Shown piece by piece: positions 12,501 through 24,280 of a DNA stretch of 64,000 bases. The DNA is taken from positions 15,907,001 through 15,971,000 of the forward strand of contig JAVHKY010000003.1 of assembly GCA_035079385.1 (NCBI GenBank). The letters run 5' to 3'. The DNA is from Aspidiotus rigidus (Eukaryota; Arthropoda; Insecta; Hemiptera; Diaspididae). Position numbers and translations under genes: made by a program. The notes beneath the pieces are model-generated. The model had not been told where the DNA came from, searched no databases, and was given only the letters and a program-made list of their open reading frames with translations. The number at the start of each line of letters is the position of its first letter. Positions within the stretch are counted from its first letter, which is position 1.

Positions 12501-15500
12501 TGAAATATCAAGAAGACAAACGTCGAGCAGTTGGGTTTTGGAACCAAAAATTAAATTAATACAACTTTTGAACTCAAAGCAGAGTTCAGAAGATGGTTCC
12601 AAGGGAAATCAGTGGGTAAGTGTCTAAATACCAATCTGAAGGTAAGGGTATTCCTCAAGGAAAAACCGTATTTCCAGATTGATATTTGGACGCTTACTGT
12701 TTTTCAAGGCCGGAACCAGCTTTTGTGAACCAAGTTTTTAGGGGTCCTCCTTCCCCCCAGCTGGTATCACCTCACTTACCTTGGCCACTCCCTATCAAAA
12801 CTATCCAAAAGGACGAAGTTCCACTGTCTCCTTCCTATTTTACCGAGCTTACTTCCATGGGCCATACCCTAGCCAAAAATAGTCTTCAAACCATATGAAT
12901 TATCCAAAAGATCGACCAATACTTCGGCTTACCACTTTCACTTCCTAAATATCATAGTAAGTTCAAATATCGGCACCATCGTCCTCCTTTGCTTCGCAGA
13001 CGTTTCAAAATTCAATGATGGTTTTGAATATTCTACGTATAGCAACAAAATTTTCTCTCAGCACCGTCACCACAACTCCGTCACAATCCTAACAGACGAA
13101 ATCCAAGCTATCTTCCAATGCCTAGAATCAATCACAACTTTCCCTTTCTCCTTTAATACTTACCTTTCTTAGTGCCTCTAATTTCAGCACTTTCTAACGT
13201 TCACTCTACTCATCCACTTTCCTTGTAATCCTGTCATCTATCTCCTACTACGTAACCATCATATGCGGGTCCCCAGATACACCGGAATCAGTGGTGGCGA
13301 AAAAATCGACCAAACCTTAAAAGCTGTCCCAAGACTAGCACGCATCAACTCCCGGATTTTTCTCACCATAAACGTGTATCCAACTTCAAGTAACAAACTT
13401 GTGGGTTGCCCGTGGGCAAAAAGTCTCGCAGAATAGATTAGCGCAAATGAAACCATCATCCTTCTCACGGCCCTCGTCTCACAAAAAACAGCGCCGTCGA
13501 GAAATTCACCTCATGCATCTCCAAAAAAGAAGAGTCTTTCCATAAACGCAGGCCCAAACCCACTCTGTGTTTGGTAATTATGCGTGGGTTCATTGATGGT
13601 TCTTGAACTGCAATTGCGGGGGCCCGGTGCCAATGGTCCTCTTACCCCCCCCCCCATCCAACCCGACACGTTACTTCAGGTGAAAAATGAAACAATAGGT
13701 AAAAAGGATCAGTATAAATGTTATTGGTATAGACCGATTGGCTTAAAACGTACGAATCACGCAGGCCGAGCGATAAAAAAGTTTAAGTACGAACAGTGAT
13801 TGAAAAAAAACGTTTTGTATTTTTAGAAGCCCGCTCCACCTCCCGAAATCAGCGAAACATTCCAAAGCCCCAATTTCTCTAAATCTTACTCCAAACATGT
13901 ATCCGTAGTTGCTCGAGGGTTGACATTTCCGTACCGCGAGTCCCATTCTTCAAATACATTTCGCAAGTGAGATTTTTGAAGATTTCGATCTATGAATGAA
14001 GTCGAGTTCCGAGATTAGTGTAGGAGGAAGGGTAGGTATTGAAAAAATATCGACCTTCGAGCTTTATAAATGAAACGGGGAAACTTACAAGGATCTGCAG
14101 TTCTTATAGCTTTACTGTATAGCTCTTGAGTAAAAATCCCACAATGATATTGAGCACCAGGTTAGTTATTTACACTCAACATAGATCTCATAAAACAGAT
14201 TCCCTGATCTTCTCAAGGAACTCCGTTAATGAATGCCAAAGTTTTTTCCAAGTCTCGTTCCTCGAATACACAGCTCGAGTCAAAATTTTCCAAGGTCCAT
14301 CTTAAATATTAAAATTTGTCAGGGTTAGAGCATAAAACTATTTTTTCTAACCGGATGTGAACATTTTCGGTGAATATTTTGCTATTGATATTTTCTTTTC
14401 TCTATATTCAGTGTAGTTGTCGTCCGTACTAAATGGGGAACCCGCAATGTCTTTTTTTGCTCCCTTCCTTTTCTCTATACAGCTCAAAACTCAAAATATG
14501 TTCAGGCTTAGGCTACTCTCCTCTTTTTTTCGGAAACAAGATTTTTGCAGAGCTCGTAATTTTTTTGTTATATAGAGCTAAAGTTTTTTCGAACTCAGTT
14601 ACAAATATTTTATCGTACATCCGTTTGTAACTCATTCTCTCGAGAAACTCATTTATTCAATCGTGACTCATGCACTTCATCTTATCGGACGATTGAATCA
14701 CACTAATATAAAATTTTTCAGTTTGGTCTTCGTTCAAATTCGGTTTATTACTATCGTACGTTCTATTCTTGAACATTGGCGTCCTCTCTCTTTTGATAAT
14801 TTGGAATTAGGTCCTACTATTTTCAAGATATGGGTGATAAAGTACTAGCGATTAGTGAAATGATACTGCAAAATCTAGTTATACAATGATACTTGGTATT
14901 GTAGTAGTTATGACCCTAAAGAACATTTTCAGAAAACGTGCCACTCAAAATTTCCCTTAGGGGGCTGAAGAAGGGAAAAAATGTCTCTCAAAAATCAGGA
15001 TTTTGCTAATATCTCAAGAACGGTTGGGTATAGGAGAAAAATACCTCAGTACAAAAATAATCCCCGTATAATTTTACGTCAAAAACGTTGTTTTCATTTT
15101 TTCGCTACGACTCACCGTTACGCCACAATCGACGCAACAAAATTGAAGCGCGTAAAAAAACACTTAGTCGGGAGTATGTACGTAATTACGTGCGACGCCA
15201 CGCGGTGCACGGTTACGCCGTGGCTCGGTTTACCAGCTACGCTACGCCATGTTACCATCGTTTTCAACATTAAAGGAGAGAAAGTACGAGATCGAAAATT
15301 TTTCATAAAAATACAAAAACTTACGCAGGAGCGTGAGTGGTACACGACTTTTCTTCTTACATACTCACAACCCATTAAGAGAGTAACTCCCACTCTTTGT
15401 ACTAAATCCTGATTACCTATCAATTAAGTCAGATATTTGTAGAATCAATAGTAAAACTCAGTTTATGAAGCCTATCATCATGACGTCACATCATCTCATA

Positions 15501-18500
15501 ACAGAATAAGGAAACCTAAATTTAGTTTATTTAATCAAAAATAAAGAATTTTTTCAACGGTTTTTATTTACTATTATTTGGAACGATGTTAAGAATTGTC
15601 ATCAATAATGACCATCGAAGTATTCGACCGCAAACGGAAAAACGTACCTTAGCGGCAAAACGTTTGTTTCTAAGACGAGAAAAAACAACTTTTAATTTAA
15701 ATACAAAAGAAATAAAAAATTAAATTGAAAAATAGCAATTGAAAATAATATTTCTATCTCCTGAGACGCCTCAAAAAGCTGTCCTAATTAAAAATAATAC
15801 TCCCACCTCCCGAGATACCTCAAATCGGCGTAATACCTCCTTTTTTTAGCTAGAAAAATCAATAAAACTTCATCTTCATCTTTCCACCTACAGCAATAAA
15901 ATGAATGGTGAATTTCTTATCAACTAATAGGTTTATTTATTATAAAATTTTATTAATTTCTAAACAGACACCGGGTGTAATACCTCCCTTTTCCAATGAG
16001 AAAAGTCGACAAAAAAACGCGCACACAGTGGTCTGGAGATTAGATTTGCGTCTTCGTATTCAAGCACTTCTAAAAGAGCTGAATAACTACTTCTCCCTAA
16101 ACGTTAATGTTAGTCTAATATTGGTCTAGTATACTGTATATTAGCCTGAAAGGCTCAATTCTTTATCATCTCCAATTCCTGGCATCACTTATTGCTATCA
16201 CCAGGCGCTCTTCTTTTCATCCACTCATAAATCATAGTCACGCTCTCATCACCACCTTCTATGCAAATTCCATCCCAATATTCTTTAACTGGGAATCTAG
16301 TTACAAGGACATCCGGAAAAAAAATGGACAAAATCTATATTGAAACCAAACAAGCAACCAATGACCCATTAGTCAATCCTTCACTCTTTCCCTCACGTTC
16401 CGACCTTTCCAAACCTATTAAAATATTAATAATACACCACTCGAGCCTGGTTTACTCACAAGTCTAACCTCAAATCTCACTCAAAGAAACCATTCCAAAT
16501 TAAAAATAATATTCCCATGTCCTGAGACACCTGAAATCAAAACTACTGACAATTACGTATACACAAAAAAATGATCTATAAATCAATAATAAATTAAGAA
16601 TGAAGTCTTCAAGCTGGTCTCGCAGTATATTTGATAAACACTAAAAAATTGTACTCATTCATAGATGTATGGATTTTGAAACTCAAGGTTTTTACAATTG
16701 AATTTGACTAATAATAAAAAAGAGGAAAAAAGAAACAGCTCAACAAAAAAAATAAAAAAAAAATTAGGCAATTCCTTAACTCGACCTCTCAGGTGGTGTG
16801 GAACTGAGTTGATGATCTTGTCATATAATTCAAATCGAAATTATCATTCTACATTCCCTCCTATCATATATAGTTCGAGACTCGAAATTCTTCTAAATCC
16901 CCCTCCTATCATATATAGCTCGAGACTCGAAATTCTTCTAAATCTTCCAAGTCCCCCTCCTATCATACATAGCTCGAGACTTGAAATTCTTCCAAGTCCC
17001 CCTCCTATCATATATAGCTCGAAAGTCACGATTCTTCCAAGTCTCCGTTCTATCATATATAGCTCAAGACTCGAAATTCTTCAAAGTCCCCCTCCTATCA
17101 TATATAGCTCGAGTCTCAAAATTTTTCCAAGTTTTTGGTTGGACGGCGGACGGTAGCTCGAAAGTCAAAATTCTTCCAAGTCCCCCCCCCCCCTATTATA
17201 TATAGCTCGAGACTTGAAATTCTTCTAAGCCTCCCTCCTACCATATATAGCTCGAGACTTGAAATTCTTCTAAGACCCCTCCTATCATATATAGCTCGAG
17301 ACTCGAAATTCTTCCAAGTCCCGTAACCTAACCTAACCTTAGGTTACTAACTTCGCGGACGCGGACGTTTTCTGAGGATGTAATCTCCTAACAAAATGGA
17401 TAGCGGGTTCCCCGCTAAAAATAAAGATTCTTCATGACAATTAGTACTGAAAACAAGGGGATAAGAAAATCCCCTTCTCATAATGTAAGCAGCTACAAGT
17501 GGTTCAAATGTTGAATAGAGAGAAATTTTCCAAGAAATTGATTGCATCTCAAGAACTACTCATTCAATCGTCAAAAAAATTGCAGGTGCACATCTCTAGC
17601 TATCTTCGTTCCACCTATTTTTATCAACTTCTCTAATACTAAAAAACGGAATTTATGCAATAATATTAAGCAAAATTATTGTAAAACCAACTTAACCCGA
17701 GTTGATGACCCGTTTTGTGTAGTGGAATAGTTCATTAATAATTAAAAAAAAAAAAGATAAAACACCATAATCCGCTCAAGTTTCAAAACAGTCCATTCAG
17801 TAGTTTTACAGGAGTTCCGCGGATAAAAAATGTTGATAAGTAAACCTGAACGGACGGGTGTAATACTTCCATTTTCCGACGAGAAAAGTCGGTAAAACTA
17901 GACGAAGTACAAAATAGGAAAATATTATTCATAAATATAAGGGGAAAAAAATTATGTTTAATTCTCAGTTCGACTCGTCATCCAAGACTCGTAGAAAGCA
18001 AACTTGAGGAAACAAAAATTATTGTATGGTACCGATACGCTGGTATACTGTGCACCGCGTGGCGCGACGCGTAACCGTGTATGTACCCGATTTACGTGTT
18101 ATTTTATATGCTTCCACTTGGTTGAGTCAATTGTGGTTCAACGGTCAGTCTCAACGAAAAAATAAAGAGGACCTTTTTCGTGTAAAATTCTACGGGGGTT
18201 ATTTTTTTACTGAGGTATTTTTCTCCTACTCCCAACTGTTCTTGAGATATTAGCAAAATCCTGATTTTTCAGCGCCATTTTGCCCACCTCCAGCCCCCTA
18301 AGGGAAATTTTGAGTGGCACGCCTTCTGAAAATATTCTCTACAGTCATAAGTGTTACAATACTAAATATCAATGTATAACTAAATTTTGCAGTATTCCAT
18401 CATATTTTGTCAGTAACCGCTAGTACTACGTCACCATCACGAAAAAGTCTACAAGTGCCTGAAATCGTAAACTTAAAACTCGTATCACCGCTATCAACAC

Positions 18501-21500
18501 TTCAGCCAAGTCAGTAAAATCAGCTATCGAACTCTTTTTTCCTGAAGAAAGAAGAAAAAAATAAAAACAAAAAGAAACCGAGGTAACTTTTAACGAGGCA
18601 GCATAATTTCGATTTTTAAATAAGGTTTGACAACCTATCGTCTTTTTGAGAAGAGAGGTTCCGAGTCCAATTTCCACAGCACACGCTTCTAATCAAACTT
18701 ACGAGTGAATCGAGGACAGCGTAACCATAGAGATACTATAACTATGGAATGAACTACATAATAATATCTACAACGGTATAACACTACTTCATCCGTGAAT
18801 AAAGAATAATATTATTATTCACGTTTGATACGGTATATCATCGACTAGACAGCACGTATGGTAAATTAGTGAGCACCCGCCCGGATGACATGACTCGAGT
18901 AGTTGAGCTTTGAACCGCCACTTATTTGTTTTACATTTATATTTATCAACACTAATTACCGAACCAGTTCATTGTTTTTCCAATTAGCGGTCCGTCAAAA
19001 TGTTCTTAGTAAACATTTTCTTTGTTATCCTTTCTCTTCTTTCTCTCTTCATATACGCAAGGTAAATATTTGACGATCAGCTGATTATATCAGGCAAGAG
19101 GAAGCTAGATACATTCATCTTCTACGGACAGGCGGTCGCATTCAATATTTTCGTCGCACAATAATGGGTAGTACGATACGCCTTACCACGCTCTTCTAAA
19201 ATTCTACAAAATCAAAACTTGAGTCGAAATTAACTATAATTATTATTCTGTGAACTCAACTCATCTCAATGGCTTAAAATTTTCATGATGTTATTTGATT
19301 ATTCGAAGAAGACAAAATTACTAGAAACGTAAATAATATGTACTTTACACCCGTTCGTCATAAAAAAATAAGTGCTCTGAAAAATCAAATCCTAGGAACC
19401 AAAATACATGAATTCCTTGAACGTTTTATCATACCTCTGTATTGGCCGCAACTGCAAACTCCTGCACCAACTCCAAAATAGTCTAATCCGTTCCCAACTT
19501 GATAACGGTTATCAAATTTAAACCAATTCTAACAAGACGACCTTACAATATTGTTGGACTCAATTCAATCTTCCAAGCATAGACTGAATCTTGGTAGACT
19601 AGGCAGCGGTGCCTTCACTCAGCCTATGTATTGAGGTAGGTGTTTCTTCACTATGTTACCGACTTCATGACCTCTTACGGCCCAATGTCCAAACCTTCCC
19701 ATCTTCTCAATTGATCTCAATCCACGTAATTCATCCCTTTTATCGCTTCAATCCCATCTAGACACTCATCTCAAACGTAAACCCTCCAAAACAGCTGCCT
19801 TTATATACAAACAAAACATCAACAAGAGGATTTTTCTTCCACGTTCTCTGCTATGCGGATACGTCCAAATCGGGATCAGAACCGGATATGCAGTCTTCAT
19901 TAGGGGTAATATGTCATCTGTCCATACATGAAACTCCGCTTCCATATTCATCGCCAAACTAACCTCTATATTCACCTGCCTCTCCTTTCTCACACGCTTC
20001 TCTCCTCCCCGAAAATTCCTTATACCATCCGATTCTCTTTTATCCTCACAGAGACACTCATTCTACCAGTTCTATCATCCAACGAACCATCATTCTTATT
20101 CACTCGTTAAATCCTTCCTCATCTTCCATCTCTTTTCTATGGATACCGGGACACATCGATCTCATAGACGCAGTAAACCTTGCCGCAAGGCAGCCACTGT
20201 GTTTACTTCTCTTAACTTATCCCTCTCCCTTCTCCTCGTGTGATCTCAAATCCTGCTACTGTTCAGTCATCCTCTCCTTCTGACATAATATCCACTAATA
20301 AATTCCGACCTAATAAAAAATCTCAAATTTCTTGGTAGGGGGTAAAAACACCCTTCTCGAAGAGTAGGAGACATCGTAACCCGCCCCCAAAATAAGCCAC
20401 ACTCGTCTCATCTACTCGTATCTCTTTTTACGTCCCTCATCTCCTTCATGCCTATATTGCAATGCTCACGATCTATCCGTTCCAACACTTGCGAAAACAT
20501 CCGGCTCTACCATTCCCCCTACTTACTCACTCTCGAACAATCATAAGAAAATCATTAGCATAATAAACTACCCAAGATCCACCTATTTCAATTCATATTC
20601 ACCCAGATAACCTCAAGAGTGTAGTTGTGCAAATCTCGTTAGTTTTAATAATAAATGATTCTTTTGCTGAAAATGGATCAAGGTAAAGGGCTTCATTTGA
20701 ATGATAGTTATCAATGAATCTAATGTCAAGAAATTTGGTCCATTACACACTCGTCAGAGGTGAATCCAGCAAGACGAGACTGGGAGGGGATACAAGGTGG
20801 CAATGTTCTCTTCTTTTGCTACTTCGTTCTCCCTACTTCTGTAATTTTCACTTTTGATAGGTCTTTGGACTGAGGGTCAGTTGAAAATTCGACAGTAGAG
20901 AAATTTCTATAACTTTTTTTTTCTTTCCCTATTATTGTTTACTAAAAAATCAACCAAGGATGACGACGGGTACATAGCCCCTCTGGCTTCGTGTCATGCA
21001 TGTGTTAGGAAAACTCTTACTCTACAGCCCTCAAAGACCATCTCGATAAGACGGACTCCCATCGTCCATGCAGTAGATCTTGTGTGACGTCACAGGTTGT
21101 TTTTTGCTCTGGTAAGAAAAGCACAAGGAGTAAAGATTATCGAGTCACTAATTGAAAGTGGTAAAATAATAATAAATCAAAAGTTCACTATTTAAAATCT
21201 ATAAGCTTTTTGACTTGGGGTACCTTATTTCCTTTCCATTCTTATTAGTAACTTAACGATATTTTTTTTCGATGTCGTTGTTATGGGAGCGAACAGTTTG
21301 AAGAAATGAGGGCAGGTACTCTTTTCCTGATTTTGACTAATTTTAATCGCTGCGACGTCACAGTTAAACATCCTTATAGGTTGCAGGGGACAAGTTAGTA
21401 ATTGCGTACAGCAATAAATTTAGTTTAGCAAGTTCTTAAACCATCCACAAGACGGACCAAGCATTGGCCATATAAGCCATAACAATGTATTATAGTCGGT

Positions 21501-22932
21501 AAGATATGATCAGAAAATGCGGTTTTTTGGACCTTCATAAAGCCATACGAAGTGATACGACCACGGTAGGCGACAAACGGTTACCTCCATACATCAATAT
21601 GCCCCATCACGAAAATCCACAAATCCTTATCTCAATCACTTCTTAGACCTTCTTTCGACACCATGGCTTCGTTACAATTGGTCAACCTCGCACATTCTCT
21701 TAGCTACTAGGGAAGACGAAAGTAACCAAATGTTTTCAACGAAAATCTTCTAATTGAATAGGTACAGTACAACACTTTATGGTCTCAGGGATGAACCTAG
21801 AGTGTCTCTCCACTATCAAATATGCTGCCTACTTCAGGTAAGTGACGAAAGTCGATGGAAGAGGCGTTTTCTATGTCTTGCTGCCCTTCATACGTACAAA
21901 CTTTAGAGGGTTTTGGTACCTACACGAAATAGTTTGAAGTTACAAATGCGAAAGGGTGGCGTAAAATCTATATCAACTTTGTTCATACTTGTGCGTACTT
22001 ATCTCACGTAGTTCCTGATTACAGGGTCCAATTACACATATTTTTTCATCACGTCTTCACCTGAGCTATACTCGATCCATCGCATGAATCATGATCGAAG
22101 AAAAGTTTTGGTACCGGTACGTAATATACGAGATTCTAGAGTTTCCTTCCCTACTACTTTCCAGTCCTCGGTACGTAATTTTACTATGCTTACGATGGAT
22201 ACGTAAATGTTGCTCTTACCTGAAAGATAGGGCGAGCTTCGATTCGAGATAACGTATCAAAGAATTGATAAAAGTTGCCGGTAAAGCGACAATTAGCCAC
22301 TTGAGAAGCATATATGCAAACGAGTTCACGTCTCTTCGTACAATGAACTTGACCATGAGTCCTTCCATAGATGCTACATATATAGAGAGGAAAGTTCGTA
22401 TACTCAGTGCGCAAGTATGGATGAAAAGTAAGCCAGATTCTACGCAGAAAAGTTGCGGAATCATTATTTTTAACAACTTGTAAAGACGTTGGAGAAATTC
22501 TTTATCAAAGCTGGGAGCGGGTGACGTCCTTGCCTTCGAATTTCTCTTTTTCGAGTCGAGAGGATCGTGTTGATAGTCCGCGTCCGTCTTTTCAGAATCT
22601 TTCTGGTAACATTTATCACGGATAAGGTTTCCATTGAGGACGCACGTTTTGTTATTGTTATCCACTTTGTCCGGCTTACCGTCGTCAGAATCATCCAGAC
22701 AAACGTCTATATCCGTTTTCAAGAATTTCTCGTCTTCGTCGCGGTTATCGGTTTCGTCCTTCCTCGATTCGGACGACGGATGACAAACTTTCTTAATGAT
22801 CGGGTAGCTAATTTTACAACCGTATAATATCAACGACGAAGCGATTAACGCTTTACTCAGATACTCTCGATTTCCGATGAACTTCTCCGGTACCCCGTTC
22901 GACCGTAAATACTTGGAAATTACGGACGGCAT
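4302..22932 (-). CDS. Abcd1: Peroxisomal ABCD-family half transporter (ALDP-like), exons 1-2, partial
   Basis: Peroxisomal ABC half transporter that moves very-long-chain acyl-CoA into peroxisomes as a dimer. Exon 1 is 22220-22932 (start ATG at 22932) and exon 2 is 4302-4540. Donor AG|GTAAGA joins acceptor TTTCAG|A exactly in frame and rebuilds the family motif LALSFRSRLVKHAYRLYF. Exon 1 has an N-terminal hydrophobic segment (SKALIASSLILYG), an acidic linker (about 55-130) unlike vertebrate paralogues, then the conserved start of the membrane domain (FDKEFLQRLYKLLK, RTFLSIYVA, LPATFINSLIRYLE). Exon 2 has QTYYR-type KDETYYRIGN, DQSLTED-type DHCLTDD and SVAHLYSHVTKPLFD. It ends at donor CCAG|GTATGT in phase 1. 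The ATP-binding half is not in the window and must lie to the left of it. The intron between the two exons is 17.7 kb. ABCD1 versus ABCD2 cannot be told apart. Confidence 0.9.
4541..5131. other. Start of the giant ABCD intron, no recognised element
   Basis: Immediately upstream (minus-strand sense) of exon 2, with the acceptor TTTATTTTCAG at 4541-4551. The rest is AT-rich single-copy-looking sequence without coding signal. Confidence 0.5.
6145..6335 (+). repeat. 45-bp minisatellite, four units
   Basis: Four diverged units of the form CAAGTCCCCCTCCTATCATA then TATAGCTCGAGAGTCGAAATTTTT. The same unit occurs at many other places in the window in both orientations; the longest array is at 16853-17325. 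Confidence 0.75.
6448..6570. repeat. AAAT/AAT-rich microsatellite
   Basis: Runs of AAT, AAAT and AATT units, partly degenerate, with no other signal. Confidence 0.85.
7118..8790. mobile_element. Foldback DNA element with CAGGGTGAGG termini
   Basis: The left end CAGGGTGAGGTCAAAAGATG (7118) and right end, the complement of CAGGGTGAGGCCGAAAGATG (8790), begin terminal inverted repeats about 200 bp long. They share the word CTGTCGTAGCGCAAAAACGC. Inside, a ~120-125-bp unit (AATTGCGTGATTTGCGAAAA, ...AAATTTCGTGCTGAGT...) is repeated at about 7380-7730 and again in inverse orientation at about 8040-8400, so the whole element can fold on itself. No transposase ORF. The flanks are copies of the 45-bp minisatellite. 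Probably a non-autonomous DNA transposon; the superfamily is not assigned. Confidence 0.7.
8791..9240 (-). repeat. Minisatellite units and CTAGTATA-type repeat
   Basis: 8795-8945 holds three minus-oriented copies of the 45-bp minisatellite. 8940-9095 is the inverted copy of 155-310. 9115-9200 carries the dispersed module with CTCGCGCTCG followed by GGGATAGCGGTTCCCCGCC; the same module is found at 55985-56065. Confidence 0.6.
9241..12400. other. ABCD intron 1, repeat-like, no gene
   Basis: 9240-9610 is CTAGTATA-type repeat with words such as CGGACGCA. 10130-10230 has degenerate minisatellite pieces. From about 10650 to 12400 I see only AT-rich sequence without repeats I recognise and without coding signal. 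Confidence 0.45.
12613..12704. repeat. Imperfect hairpin, ~43-nt arms
   Basis: The left arm begins GTAAGTGTCTAAATACCAAT and the right arm is the complement of GTAAGCGTCCAAATATCAAT. They face each other with several mismatches around a short loop. A small foldback repeat. Confidence 0.5.
13020..13330 (+). pseudogene. LINE RNase H-domain remnant (Jockey/I-like)
   Basis: Frames broken by stops still read a run like HNSVTILTDEIQAIFQCLES, which matches the HNSxxIFTAEIxAIxxAL block of LINE-encoded RNase H. A later degenerate piece around 13255-13310 (CGSPDTPE in one frame, TGISGGEKID in another) resembles the WVPSHxGIxGNExAD block. Strongly decayed. The clade is uncertain. Confidence 0.4.
13331..14840. 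other. ABCD intron 1, no recognised gene
   Basis: AT-rich sequence with a short C run at about 13641 and weakly repeat-like pieces at 14160-14300 that resemble the TAACTTCG-type repeat. No coding signal I would defend. Confidence 0.4.
14841..18427. mobile_element. 3.6-kb element with ~250-bp inverted ends (AGTACTAGCG)
   Basis: Left end 14841-15095 and right end about 18150-18427 are reverse complements. The termini are AGTACTAGCG and its complement, and the arms share CTCAAAATTTCCCTTAGGGG and AGGATTTTGCTAATATCTCA. Sub-terminal GC-richer blocks at 15170-15250 and 18035-18100 also match in inverse (GTGCACCGCGTGGCG type). The interior has no transposase ORF and carries a nested minisatellite array (16853-17325). 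No clear target duplication is visible. Likely a non-autonomous DNA element or a composite. Confidence 0.6.
16853..17325 (+). repeat. 45-bp minisatellite, about 10 units
   Basis: Longest array of the dispersed unit CCAAGTCCCCCTCCTATCAT then ATATAGCTCGAGACTCGAAATTCTT. Units vary in the C run and in the GAGACT/GAAAGT position. One unit near 17130-17160 is replaced by unrelated sequence. Each unit contains TATCATATATAGCTCGAG with an internal AGCTCGAG/ATATAG core. The open reading frames across it (PPIIYSSRLEILPS-like) are artefacts of the repeat. Confidence 0.85.
18428..19580. other. ABCD intron 1, no recognised gene
   Basis: AT-rich sequence without coding signal and without an element I could delimit. 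Confidence 0.4.
19840..20600 (+). pseudogene. LINE RNase H and 3' tail remnant (Jockey/I-like)
   Basis: A broken frame begins with YADTSKSGS (the TDGSK block of RNase H, about 19850). It continues to FLWIPGHIDLIDAVNLAAR (about 20125-20190), which is the WIPGHxxxxGNExADxAAR block. Downstream, ISHTRLIYSYLF and PSCLYCNAHDLSVQHL (about 20390-20500) match the GHTRLTHSYL...P.C..C...LTVEHLL tail typical of Jockey/R1/I-clade LINEs. Several stops and shifts; dead copy inside the ABCD intron. Confidence 0.6.
20601..22219. other. ABCD intron 1, proximal part, no recognised gene
   Basis: The donor is at 22219-22213 (GTAAGAG on the minus strand). The remaining 1.6 kb shows no coding signal and no repeat I could delimit. 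Confidence 0.4.
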
Positions 22933-23691
22933 GACCGTGGTTCGCGATGATACGAAGTAACTATATATAATATTATTATTTTCCTCTTTATCTATCGCGA
23001 ATACGCGGCGACGTCCTCGCTAGAAACTGCGGACAATGCGATAACTCACTCACAAAGCACGCAAAAAACGCGAACTTCGATCAGAATCGAGAGCTTCCGA
23101 ATCATGGCTCGAAGGCGATCATTCGGTCGTTCGCGTCGTGATAAATAATTGTAATTCCGATTGAGACGAAACGAAACTATAATATCCGTAATTTACTTTT
23201 TTGATTTCTTTATTTCCGTACATCCGATGATTTTATATGAACAGCACAAGCACAACGGAGAATGACGAACAGCAAGCCGATAACGAACAACACACCGCAA
23301 CGCTTGACGCGAGAACTACTGAGCAGCTGAGACGATGTTTACACTGTTTAGTGTTGGTCGTTGCTTGTGTTGGTGTGTTATCAGTAAAAAACAACTTCGA
23401 GTACGAACTTCATAAAACCCGCGCACCCGCATCGCCAACCAACGTTGGCACGCGAACTTCGATGCTGTGGAAGAGTCCGAGCCCGTAGGCCAGATCAGAT
23501 GAGCTAGAGAAAAATTTTCGAACAATAGGAAAATAATCATAACAATTTTTTGATGGAACAGAAAAACCATTATTGACTTTGTCCAAAATGATCAAATTAT
23601 TTTTGTTATGATTTCAAAATATTAATGTCACAATTTGATACAACAATATTAATCACAGTATCGCTCTTCTAAATCCCTGTCCAGTGTTTAG
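22933..23691. promoter_or_regulatory. Putative ABCD 5' UTR and promoter region
   Basis: Upstream of the ABCD start codon. It is visibly richer in CG dinucleotides (22990-23460) than the flanks, with a TATATATAATA stretch at about 22964-22974 and further AT-rich DNA beyond 23490. No experimentally meaningful element can be named from sequence alone. An 83-codon open frame on the plus strand (23237-23488) has no recognisable homology. Confidence 0.35.
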
Positions 23692-24088
23692 AATTGAGGA
23701 GTTATCTGTCAAAAGGGCACCCGTGAGCGATAGTTGATTTTCAAAATATGTCTTTGAAGTTTCATGTTCAGATTACTCATTCCACATTCATTTTATATCA
23801 AAAAATCTATAATAACAGAAAATATTTTGCGTGTTTTCATCTTTACAGATCACTAATTATTTTTAAAATTGATCGACAAATGAATCTGGGACAATTCCAT
23901 AAAGATGTGTACCTCGGGTGCCCTTTTTATGGAGGTGGGGTTGAGTGACCATAAGCGTACATGTAATTTTTCATTTTTTCAAAATTTTGTATATTGATAG
24001 GAAACGGTTCAGAGAATTCAAAAATGTGGATATCCGCAAAAAGGGCACCCCTTTGACGGGTGCCCTTTTGACAGATAACTCCTCAATT
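23692..24088. mobile_element. 397-bp MITE with 33-bp terminal inverted repeats
   Basis: The ends AATTGAGGAGTTATCTGTCA (then AAAGGGCACCCGT) and their complement at 24056-24088 are nearly perfect. No coding capacity. No unambiguous target duplication. Confidence 0.8.
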
Positions 24089-24223
24089 ATTATTAGGTAG
24101 TCAAACTAGAAGCACACACTTATCATTCCTAATCCCCTTCAGATAATCAATTTTATCGACTTTTCCTATTGGAAAGGTGAGGTATTACACCCGTCCGTTC
24201 TGGTTTCCGCATAATATGTATTA

Positions 24224-24225
<2 letters not shown>

Positions 24226-24274
<49 letters not shown>

Positions 24275-24280
24275 TATTAC
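24226..24280. repeat. (ATT)n microsatellite
   Basis: About 16 consecutive ATT units. A second, GAA-type tract lies at about 24486-24528. Confidence 0.95.

Noticed and set aside
12400..12627. 75-codon open frame
   Set aside because: Crosses into the hairpin at 12613 and shows no similarity or splice context; not supported.
16698..17156. 152-codon open frame with PPIIYSSRLEIL repeats
   Set aside because: It is the 45-bp (15-codon) minisatellite read in one frame; the unit length keeps frames open on both strands.
22265..22827. Plus-strand open frames over ABCD exon 1
   Set aside because: Shadow frames of the conserved minus-strand exon.
23237..23488. 83-codon open frame upstream of ABCD
   Set aside because: No homology, ordinary composition, falls in the likely promoter/5' region.
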